This document shows positions 36,277 through 42,900 of a stretch of DNA of 58,526 nt, one piece after another. Origin of the DNA: Ruminococcus sp. (GTDB lineage Bacteria > Bacillota > Clostridia > Oscillospirales > Ruminococcaceae); the NCBI GenBank assembly GCA_017934425.1, contig JAGBJO010000005.1, forward strand, positions 1 to 58,526, given 5' to 3'. Position 1 is the first letter of the stretch. Each line of letters starts with the position of its first letter. Under the pieces are notes generated by a model that was not told the origin of the DNA, made no database searches, and was given only the letters and a program-made list of their open reading frames with translations. The translations under genes were made by a program, and so were the position numbers.

Positions 36277-37128
36277 ATGGCTAAAGGCGGATTAGGCGGC
36301 GGTCTGGAATCGCTTTTCAGCAATAATGCAAGCGAAGTACAGGTCAAAAAGACCCTCCGTGTGTCGGAGATCGAGCCCAACCGTGACCAGCCCAGAAAGT
36401 ATTTCAGCGACGACGCTATCGCTGCGCTTGCAGATTCTATCCGTGAGCATGGTATGATACAGCCGATACTGGTTCGTCCGCTTAGTACCGGAGGATACCA
36501 GATAGTAGCCGGTGAACGCCGCTGGCGTGCCGCAAGAATGTTGGGTCTGGACGAAGTGCCTGTTACTATCAAGGAACTTACCGACCTCCAGACTATGCAG
36601 ATCGCTATTATCGAAAACCTCCAGCGTGAGAACCTGAACCCTGTTGAAGAAGCCCGTGGCTACAGCGAACTTATCGAGAAGTACGGCATGACACAGGACG
36701 CTGTTGCAAAAATGGTGGGACGCTCCCGTTCTACCGTTGCAAATTCTGTAAGACTGCTGGCACTTCCTGAGAACGTGCTGAAAATGCTGGAAAACGGCGA
36801 TATTACATCGGGTCATGCAAAGGCGTTGCTGTCATTCGATGACCAGGATATGATGATAGCTACTGCTAACCGTGCCGCTGACGGTGGTATGACTGTCCGC
36901 CAGGTAGAGAAACTGGCGCAGAAGACCCTCGAACCTGTTGAGGGCAGCAGTACATCTGACAGGCAAATTGATAATTATTTTAGGGAAACCGAGATAGCAC
37001 TTCATGATGCCCTCGGTCGTAAGGTCAAGGTCCAGTACGGCAAAAGCAAAGGCGCACTGATACTTGAATTCTACGACAAGGACGACCTGAAAGCTATTGC
37101 GGAAAGACTTGTAAATGATGAAGAATAA
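36277..37128 (+). CDS. parB: Chromosome partitioning protein ParB/Spo0J
   Basis: 283 residues. Short N-terminal MAKGGLGGGLESLF box that would stimulate ParA, CTPase domain with GERRWRAARMLG, helix-turn-helix AKMVGRSRSTVANSVRLL (Arg at the position where the Noc paralogue has Gln), and C-terminal dimerisation domain. Loads at parS and slides as a CTP clamp. GGAGGTGA RBS. Confidence 0.96.
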   Translation: MAKGGLGGGLESLFSNNASEVQVKKTLRVSEIEPNRDQPRKYFSDDAIAALADSIREHGMIQPILVRPLSTGGYQIVAGERRWRAARMLGLDEVPVTIKELTDLQTMQIAIIENLQRENLNPVEEARGYSELIEKYGMTQDAVAKMVGRSRSTVANSVRLLALPENVLKMLENGDITSGHAKALLSFDDQDMMIATANRAADGGMTVRQVEKLAQKTLEPVEGSSTSDRQIDNYFRETEIALHDALGRKVKVQYGKSKGALILEFYDKDDLKAIAERLVNDEE

Positions 37129-37143
37129 AGGAGTAAACCAAAA

Positions 37144-38436
37144 ATGTTAGACATTAATTTCGTAAGGGAAAATCCCGACGCTGTTAAGGAGAACTTAAAG
37201 AAGAAGTTCCAGGATCAGAAGATACCTATGGTTGACCAGATACTCGAACTGGATAAGAAGTTCCGTGCTGCTAAGGTTCAGGCTGATGAACTGAGAAGCC
37301 AGCAGAACAAGCTTTCCAAGCAGATCGGCGCACTGGTAGCACAGGGCAAGACCGACGAGATCGCTGCTGTTAAGGCTGAGATCGCTGAGATACCTAAGAA
37401 GCTTGCTGAACTGGAAGCTATCGAGAAGGAGTCTGAGGCTGAGAGAACCAAGCTGATGATGGTTATTCCTAACATCATCGACCCCAGCGTGCCGATCGGC
37501 AAGGACGACAGCGAGAATGTTGAAGTTGAGCGCTTCGGCGAGCCTTTCGTTCCTGAGTTTGAAGTTCCTTACCACGTTGATATCATGGAAAAGTTAAACG
37601 GTATCGACATCGACAGCGCAAGAAAGACCAGCGGTAACGGTTTCTACTACCTCTGCGGCGATATCGCTCAGCTCCAGAGCTGTATTCTTTCCTATGCCCG
37701 TGATTTCATGATCGACAAGGGCTTCACTTACTATATCCCTCCTTTCATGATCCGCAGCAGCGTCGTTACAGGCGTTATGTCCTTCGATGAAATGGAGAAT
37801 ATGATGTACAAGATCGAGGGCGAGGATCTGTACCTTATCGGTACTTCCGAACACTCCATGATCGGTAAGTTCATCGACACTATCACCCCTGAGGAGGAAC
37901 TCCCCAAGACTCTCACCAGCTATTCACCTTGCTTCCGTAAGGAAGTAGGCGCTCACGGTATCGAGGAGCGTGGTGTATACCGTATCCACCAGTTTGAGAA
38001 GCAGGAAATGGTAGTAGTCTGCAAGCCTGAGGATTCTATGGACTGGTTCCACAAGCTTTACAGCTATACAGTAGAGTTCTTCCGCTCACTGGATATCCCT
38101 GTTCGTACACTTGAGTGCTGCTCCGGCGACCTTGCTGACCTGAAGGTCAAGAGCATCGACGTTGAGGCATGGTCACCTCGTCAGAAGAAGTACTTCGAGG
38201 TAGGAAGCTGCTCCAACCTTGGCGACGCTCAGGCTCGCCGCCTGAACATCAAGGTAAAGGGCGCTGACAAGAAGAAGTATTTCGCTCATACCCTTAATAA
38301 TACCGTTGTTGCACCTCCCAGAATGCTCATCGCTTTCCTGGAAAACAACCTGAACGAGGACGGTTCTATTCGTATCCCGGCTGCTCTCCAGCCCTATATG
38401 CGTAAGGACATTATCAAAGTTCCCGAAAAGAAGTAA
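37144..38436 (+). CDS. serS: Seryl-tRNA synthetase
   Basis: 430 residues. N-terminal coiled-coil arm (about 30-105) and class II core with TSEHSMIGKF, RKEVGAHG..RGVYRIHQFEKQE and the final motif 3 near NTVVAPPRMLIAFLENN. Charges tRNA-Ser. Co-transcribed with parAB, 15 bases after parB, a common clostridial arrangement. No T-box leader is present. Confidence 0.97.
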   Translation: MLDINFVRENPDAVKENLKKKFQDQKIPMVDQILELDKKFRAAKVQADELRSQQNKLSKQIGALVAQGKTDEIAAVKAEIAEIPKKLAELEAIEKESEAERTKLMMVIPNIIDPSVPIGKDDSENVEVERFGEPFVPEFEVPYHVDIMEKLNGIDIDSARKTSGNGFYYLCGDIAQLQSCILSYARDFMIDKGFTYYIPPFMIRSSVVTGVMSFDEMENMMYKIEGEDLYLIGTSEHSMIGKFIDTITPEEELPKTLTSYSPCFRKEVGAHGIEERGVYRIHQFEKQEMVVVCKPEDSMDWFHKLYSYTVEFFRSLDIPVRTLECCSGDLADLKVKSIDVEAWSPRQKKYFEVGSCSNLGDAQARRLNIKVKGADKKKYFAHTLNNTVVAPPRMLIAFLENNLNEDGSIRIPAALQPYMRKDIIKVPEKK

Positions 38437-38448
38437 GATATAACGCAA

Positions 38449-38486
38449 GAAAAGCGGCTGACCTGATCGGTTAGCCGCTTTTCTCG
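38449..38486 (+). terminator. Terminator after serS
   Basis: GAAAAGCGGCTGACC / GGTTAGCCGCTTTTC near-perfect 15-base stem (38449-38463 with 38469-38483). Symmetric, so it can also end the minus-strand small-peptide transcript. Confidence 0.8.
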
Positions 38487-38516
38487 TTAGAAAGGATGTA
38501 GGGGGATTTGTTATGA

Positions 38517-38624
38517 CTACCTGCGTGTAGGTGCATTGTCTGCCTTTTTTGCAGCCTCACACAGTCCAAGTGAGAATAATGTGGTCGTACCGCCTAAAAG
38601 TACGCCCATGAGCAGTTCCAGCAT
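38517..38624 (-). CDS. DUF3789-like membrane micropeptide 1
   Basis: 35 residues: a hydrophobic helix with GVLLGGTTTLFSLGLCEA followed by a charged tail KKADNAPTRR. ATG preceded by GAGGTGATACCG. The pattern of a Gly-Gly helix, a Cys near the end and a basic/acidic tail matches the DUF3789 family of tiny Firmicute membrane peptides. A second homologue lies directly upstream on the same strand. Function unknown. Confidence 0.7.
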   Translation of the reverse strand: MLELLMGVLLGGTTTLFSLGLCEAAKKADNAPTRR

Positions 38625-38736
38625 CGGTATCACCTCTTTTTACGAATTTTCTCCGCATCTCTTTATACAATTATATGATAGTGAGTAAAGCTTAAAATAA
38701 CCTTAAATATCCTTAAAATAAATGGTTAAATGATAA

Positions 38737-38841
38737 TTATTTGTCCATATGTTCGTCCCCCCATTTCGCCGCAGTACAAAGACACATGGTCACAACGCCA
38801 ACCGTCCCGCCAAACAAAGTACCAACAATAAACCCAACCAC
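38737..38841 (-). CDS. DUF3789-like membrane micropeptide 2
   Basis: 34 residues from a GTG start preceded by gttGAGGTGATTTT. Sequence GFIVGTLFGGTVGVVTMCLC then TAAKWGDEHMDK. Clear relative of the peptide at 38517-38624: same GG motif, Cys and charged tail, and the same GAGGTGAT ribosome site. Between the two lies a spacer of 112 bases. Confidence 0.7.
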   Translation of the reverse strand: MVGFIVGTLFGGTVGVVTMCLCTAAKWGDEHMDK

Positions 38842-38886
38842 AAAATCACCTCAACTCCATTATTCCCGCTTTCCAGGAGTTTATAC

Positions 38887-38991
38887 CGCCGCTTTTTACT
38901 GTCAGGGCTACTATTACTCTGCGGCTGCTTCTGTTGGGGGAAACCCTTTTGAAAAAGGGTTATCCCCCAAACCCCCTTCCTAAAACTTCCA
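38887..38991 (-). repeat. Palindromic element, family 3, copy i
   Basis: About 105 bases, inverted relative to the other copies. Core hairpin from ttgggggaaaccctttt through aaaaagggttatcccccaa, followed by acccccttcctaaaac. Homologous to 39076-39185 and 42809-42900. Confidence 0.75.
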
Positions 38992-38995
38992 GATT

Positions 38996-39073
38996 AAAAA
39001 TTCACCCCTGATATGGCGACCATCACTTGCCGGAATCGGCAGATGTGATACGCCATATCAGGGGTGAATTTTT
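38996..39073. repeat. Near-perfect 78-base hairpin between two family 3 copies
   Basis: Arms 38996-39018 and 39051-39073 are perfect 23-base inverted repeats (left arm aaaaattcacccctgata, then tggcg). The loop itself can fold (atcac...gccg gaat cggc...gtgat). With poly-T on both strands it would terminate the trxA operon on the minus strand. Confidence 0.85.
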
Positions 39074-39075
39074 TT

Positions 39076-39185
39076 AAGCTAAAAGTCTTGGGAAAGGGGG
39101 TCTGGGGGGAGAACCTTTCTTCAGAAAGGTTTCCCCCCAGTAAAAGTAGCCGTAAAGAAATATTAGCCTTAGCAGTAAAAGGCGG
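39076..39185 (+). repeat. Palindromic element, family 3, copy ii
   Basis: Diverged copy with core hairpin AACCTTTC..GAAAGGTT inside ggggggag/ttcccccc. It ends within three bases of the trxA stop codon. Together with copy i and the hairpin between them it forms a 300-base inverted structure. Confidence 0.7.
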
Positions 39186-39187
39186 CA

Positions 39188-39505
39188 TTATAAGCCCAGG
39201 AGGGCGAGAATATCGGACTTGGGGCGAACGCCGACGGCTTTGTTGACGATAGCGCCGTCCTTGACAACGACGAGGAGGGGGATATGGTCGGCATTGAAAG
39301 CCATAGCCAGTTCAGGCTGTTCATCGACGTTTATCTTGCAAACCTTAACTTTGCCGTCGTACTCGTCAGCGATCTCCTCGACGATAGGAGCGAGCATCAT
39401 GCATGGACCGCACCAGCCAGCCCAGAGGTCGATGAGAATGGGCATACCCTTATAGTTGCGGATCTCCTCGTCGAAGTTCTCCTTAGTGATATTTATTTCA
39501 GCCAT
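39188..39505 (-). CDS. trxA: Thioredoxin
   Basis: 105 residues with the active site WAGWCGPCMML and the conserved cis-Pro region DHIPLLVVVKDG. Reduces disulfides in target proteins. Last gene of an operon with an FTR-like protein (three bases upstream) and a flavodiiron protein, suggesting that electrons from ferredoxin reach it through the FTR-like protein. Confidence 0.95.
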   Translation of the reverse strand: MAEINITKENFDEEIRNYKGMPILIDLWAGWCGPCMMLAPIVEEIADEYDGKVKVCKINVDEQPELAMAFNADHIPLLVVVKDGAIVNKAVGVRPKSDILALLGL

Positions 39506-39508
39506 AGA

Positions 39509-39712
39509 TCAGTCCTCCTTAGACTTGTAATAAAGCATACAGTGGCAGAATCCCTCAAAATCCGGGTCAGCGATCTGGTCACGGAATTCCTTGCACATAC
39601 ACTTATTTTCGGGGGTTTTAGCGATACGGCAGGGGCAGTAGCCGTCTTTCATTTTCAGCCCCTCTTTTATCCTTGCCACGACTTCCTTGTCGGGGTTCAG
39701 AGTAACTTTCAT
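39509..39712 (-). CDS. Ferredoxin:thioredoxin reductase catalytic-subunit-like protein
   Basis: 67 residues carrying six cysteines in three pairs: CPC (26, 28), CMC (38, 40) and CHC (56, 58), with KEFR between, as in the FTR catalytic beta chain that binds a 4Fe-4S cluster next to a redox disulfide. Smaller than plant FTR and with different spacing between pairs. Likely reduces the neighbouring thioredoxin using ferredoxin. Start and preceding stop share one base (TAATG). Confidence 0.8.
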   Translation of the reverse strand: MKVTLNPDKEVVARIKEGLKMKDGYCPCRIAKTPENKCMCKEFRDQIADPDFEGFCHCMLYYKSKED

Positions 39713-40872
39713 TATTTCATCAGCTCCTCAGCTAAAGCGTCGATCTGCTGGATATTAGCAGACTTTACAGCGGAAGTGATAGTAACAGTTGTGTCGAGCC
39801 AGGTAATATTCTTGGACTTCTCGAACATACCCTTGATGACCTTAGCAGCAGTAGGAGCCCAGGAGCCGTTCTCGATGATACCGATAGTACGGTTCTGGTA
39901 ATTTCTCTCTGTCAGGTCGAGGATAAAGTGCTTCATGAAGGGGAATATATCGGCGTTATAGGTTGTAGTAGCGAGAACCAGCTTGCCGTAGCGGAAAGCG
40001 TCCTCAACGGACTCAGCCATATCCTCACGGGCGAGGTCAGCGATAGCAACCTTTGGGCAGCCCAGAGCGGTAAGCTTTTCAGCCAACATTTCAGCAGCCT
40101 TTTTGGTGTTGCCGTACACTGAGGTATAAGCGATGAAAACGCCCTCAGATTCAACGCCATAGCCTGACCAGGTATTATACAGACCCAGGTAGTAGGGGAG
40201 GTTCTCAGTGAGTACAGGGCCGTGGAGAGGGCAGATAGTCTGGATATCCAGAGCGCCAGCCTTTTTGAGAAGTGCCTGAACCTGAGCGCCGTACTTGCCT
40301 ACGATGCCGAAGTAGTATCTGCGAGCCTCGCAAGCCCAGTCCTCCTCAACGTCCAGAGCGCCGAACTTACCGAAAGCATCAGCGGAAAAGAAAACCTTGT
40401 CGGTAGTATCATAAGTCATCATTACCTCAGGCCAGTGAACCATAGGAGCGAAAACGAACTTCAGCTCGTGGCTGCCCAGAGAGAGAGTATCGCCGTCCTT
40501 GACAACCAGCTTCTTGTCGCCAAGGTCAAGACCCTCAAAGAAGTTAGCGATGAAAGTGAAGGTCTTAGCGTTGCCGACAATAACGGTATCGGGGTAAACC
40601 TCAATGAACTTTTTCAGGTTAGCGGAGTGGTCAGGCTCCATGTGCTGAACGATGAGGTAGTCGGGCTTGCGTCCGCCGAGAGCCTCGCTGAGATTTGCGA
40701 GCCACTGGTCAGTGAAGTTTGCGTCAACTGTATCGAACACAGCAATCTTCTGGTCGAGTATAACATAGGAGTTGTAAGCCATGCCGTTTGGCACGTCGTA
40801 CTGACCCTCAAACAGGTCGATCTGGTGGTCGTTAACGCCTATGTAAATAATGTCTTTAGTAATATTGTTCAT
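39712..40872 (-). CDS. fprA: Flavodiiron protein (FprA / type A flavoprotein)
   Basis: 386 residues. Metallo-beta-lactamase-like diiron domain with HMEPDHS, and later MVHWPEVM, SADAFG and LHGPV, then a flavodoxin domain (from about 255, IAYTSVYGNTKKAAEML). Reduces oxygen or nitric oxide in anaerobes, drawing electrons from rubredoxin or ferredoxin. First gene of the fprA-FTR-trxA operon; a -10 with extended TGG lies at 40932-40937. Confidence 0.95.
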   Translation of the reverse strand: MNNITKDIIYIGVNDHQIDLFEGQYDVPNGMAYNSYVILDQKIAVFDTVDANFTDQWLANLSEALGGRKPDYLIVQHMEPDHSANLKKFIEVYPDTVIVGNAKTFTFIANFFEGLDLGDKKLVVKDGDTLSLGSHELKFVFAPMVHWPEVMMTYDTTDKVFFSADAFGKFGALDVEEDWACEARRYYFGIVGKYGAQVQALLKKAGALDIQTICPLHGPVLTENLPYYLGLYNTWSGYGVESEGVFIAYTSVYGNTKKAAEMLAEKLTALGCPKVAIADLAREDMAESVEDAFRYGKLVLATTTYNADIFPFMKHFILDLTERNYQNRTIGIIENGSWAPTAAKVIKGMFEKSKNITWLDTTVTITSAVKSANIQQIDALAEELMK

Positions 40873-40931
40873 TGGTAAAACCTCATTTCCATGAAAAAAA
40901 TTTGCAATAGAATGCTTTAATTCATATTTAT

Positions 40932-40937
40932 ATTATA
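40932..40937 (-). promoter_or_regulatory. Extended -10 element of the fprA operon
   Basis: Minus strand TGTGGTATAAT, about 60 bases upstream of the fprA ATG. The -35 is weak (TTTAAT with a 16-base spacer). Confidence 0.5.
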
Positions 40938-41076
40938 CCACAAACTGCGCCGAATTAAAAGTGACAAATGCAACAAATCGAAAAATCTCCGGAAAATAGT
41001 TATAAGTTTTATGAATTATCTTGCTTTAGGAAATATATTTAACATTTCTGGAAGATATTCGGCTATATTGCGTTAA

Positions 41077-41107
41077 GGGGAGTACTGGGGAAAGTTGGGG
41101 GAGTGGG
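41077..41107 (+). other. G-quadruplex-capable tract in the fprA-MATE spacer
   Basis: GGGG, GGGG, GGGGG and GGG separated by loops of 6, 6 and 3 bases. The rest of this 360-base spacer is AT-rich with promoters at both ends and no visible gene. Confidence 0.4.
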
Positions 41108-41237
41108 TGAAAAAGCGTTCGGGGGAGGCGGGGGAATCAGCCTATTTGCATAATATTGCTAAAGGCGTACAGAACAAGTGTTCTGCTAAGAACCAGAAAA
41201 ATCCCCGGAATGTTGAATAACTTCGTAGGAATACCCT

Positions 41238-41266
41238 TTGACAAAGTAGGAATAATATGGTAAAAT
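41238..41266 (+). promoter_or_regulatory. Promoter of the MATE gene
   Basis: TTGACA, 17-base spacer, TAAAAT with TGG before it. Predicted start near 41273. Confidence 0.85.
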
Positions 41267-41285
41267 AGTGACATCGTGTAGCGAA

Positions 41286-41330
41286 AGCGTAAGTCCGGAT
41301 AACTTGTCCGGACTTGCGCTTTTTTTGTTT
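41286..41330 (+). terminator. Leader terminator between MATE promoter and start codon
   Basis: Stem GCGTAAGTCCGGA / TCCGGACTTGCGC (41287-41299 with 41307-41319) plus an outer A-T pair, then ttttttgttt. It begins about 13 bases after the predicted transcript start and ends before the RBS, so most transcripts would stop at about 55 nt unless something prevents it. Confidence 0.8.
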
Positions 41331-41348
41331 ATCAACAGGAGGAATAGT

Positions 41349-42716
41349 ATGGAAAAAGACAAGACCATTGCACGAATGTCTGAAACGCCAGTGAAGAAGT
41401 TGATGCTTCAAATGGGAGCGCCTATGATAATATCAATGGTGCTGCAAGCGTTCTACAACATCGTAGACAGCGCATTCGTCTCGAACATGAAGACCGGCGG
41501 CGAGGAAGCCCTGAACGCCCTGACCCTTGCGTTCCCGGTGCAGATGCTTATGGTGGCTGTGAGCATAGGAACAGGCGTGGGCATGAATGCGCTGCTGGCA
41601 AAGTCGCTGGGACAGGGAGACTTGAAGCGTGCTGCAAAGGTTGCTGGAAACGCTGAGTTCCTGGGAGCGGTGATATATCTGGTATGCCTTTTGTTCGGCG
41701 TACTCGGAGTAAAGGGTTACATCACAAGTCAGACCACAAACCCGGTGATCGGAGAAATGGCGGTAAGCTATCTGAGGATATGCTGCACCTGTAGCCTGGG
41801 AATAGTTTACTTCTCGGTATTTGAAAAACTCTTGCAGGCGACTGGACTTTCCCTGTACTCCACAATAGCCCAGATAACCGGCGCAGTCATAAACATCGTC
41901 CTTGACCCGGTACTTATCTATGGACTTTTCGGACTGCCGGAACTGGGTGTGAAAGGTGCAGCCTGGGCAACAGTCATCGGACAGATGTGTTCGTTCCTGG
42001 CGGCACTTGTGTTCCACGTGAAACAAAACAAGTCAGTGGCAAACGGACTTAGCTATATGAAGCCGGACGGAGGAGTTATAAAGGGAATATACTCTATCGG
42101 ATTTCCGGCAATAATCGCCCAGGCACTCATGTCAGTAATGACCTACGGTCTGAACCTGATACTTGTGCAGGCAGGAGAAAGCATGGTCACAGCTTACGGG
42201 CTTTACTACAAGATACAGCAGTTCATTCTCTTTGCTGCCTTCGGACTCAGGGACGCAATTACCCCGATAGTTTCATTCAGTCACGGCATGGGAAACCGTG
42301 AGCGTGTAAGGGACGGCATCAAGTACGGTATCATGTACACGCTTATCATTATGGCGGTAGGATTTATCGGACTGGAGATATTCGCAGTTCCCCTGGCAGG
42401 AGTTTTTGGATTGTCCGGAACGACCCAGCAGCTTTGCATCAGTGCGATCAGGGTAATATCAGTTTGCTTCATATTTGCCGGTGCGAATATAGCAATGCAG
42501 GGCATCTTCCAGGCACTTGACAGCGGAATAGAGTCGCTGGTAATATCAGTACTGCGGCAGTTCTTGCTGGTTCTGCCGGTTGCGTGGTTCATGACAAGGG
42601 TCATGGGCGATGATACTGAAAAAGCGTGGCTTGTGTGGCTGACATTCGTTATTGCGGAGGCAGTTACAGCAGCGGCAGCAGTTCTTATGATGAGAAAAAC
42701 GGTTAAAAGGGCATAA
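41349..42716 (+). CDS. MATE family efflux transporter
   Basis: 455 residues from the ATG at 41349 (ACAGGAGGA RBS). Twelve membrane segments in two halves, with the N-terminal motif MGAPMIISMVLQAFYNIVDSAF typical of the DinF/MepA-type branch. Exports drugs or metabolites by Na+ or H+ antiport. Expression is probably gated by the leader terminator. A parS site (42010-42025) lies inside the gene. Confidence 0.93.
   Translation: MEKDKTIARMSETPVKKLMLQMGAPMIISMVLQAFYNIVDSAFVSNMKTGGEEALNALTLAFPVQMLMVAVSIGTGVGMNALLAKSLGQGDLKRAAKVAGNAEFLGAVIYLVCLLFGVLGVKGYITSQTTNPVIGEMAVSYLRICCTCSLGIVYFSVFEKLLQATGLSLYSTIAQITGAVINIVLDPVLIYGLFGLPELGVKGAAWATVIGQMCSFLAALVFHVKQNKSVANGLSYMKPDGGVIKGIYSIGFPAIIAQALMSVMTYGLNLILVQAGESMVTAYGLYYKIQQFILFAAFGLRDAITPIVSFSHGMGNRERVRDGIKYGIMYTLIIMAVGFIGLEIFAVPLAGVFGLSGTTQQLCISAIRVISVCFIFAGANIAMQGIFQALDSGIESLVISVLRQFLLVLPVAWFMTRVMGDDTEKAWLVWLTFVIAEAVTAAAAVLMMRKTVKRA
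42010..42025. promoter_or_regulatory. parS site TGTTCCACGTGAAACA
   Basis: Exact match to the Firmicute parS consensus TGTTNCACGTGAAACA, inside the MATE gene, about 16 kb from oriC. Expected loading site of the ParB encoded at 36277. Confidence 0.85.
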
Positions 42717-42720
42717 AAAA

Positions 42721-42749
42721 GAGGTACGGTGAAAACCGTACCTCTTTTT
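42721..42749 (+). terminator. Terminator after the MATE gene
   Basis: GAGGTACGGT, GAAA loop, ACCGTACCTC, then TTTTT. Preceded by AAAAAA, so active on both strands. Confidence 0.9.
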
Positions 42750-42808
42750 GTGGTGAGCATTGCGGCTGTTTTTTTCTGAGGTAATTCTTCTTGGCAAGAA
42801 TTTTTCAA

Positions 42809-42900
42809 AAGCCGAAAGTTTTAGGAAGGGGGCTTGGGGGATAACCCTTTTTCAAAAGGGTTTCCCCCAACAGAAGCAGCCCCAGAGCAATATCAGCACT
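42809..42900 (+). repeat. Palindromic element, family 3, copy iii
   Basis: About 90 bases, with core hairpin from ttgggggataaccctt through aaaagggtttcccccaa (42834-42871), preceded by gttttaggaaggggg. Nearly identical, in reverse, to copy i at 38.9 kb. The right end coincides with the murF-alr stop codon. Confidence 0.8.
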
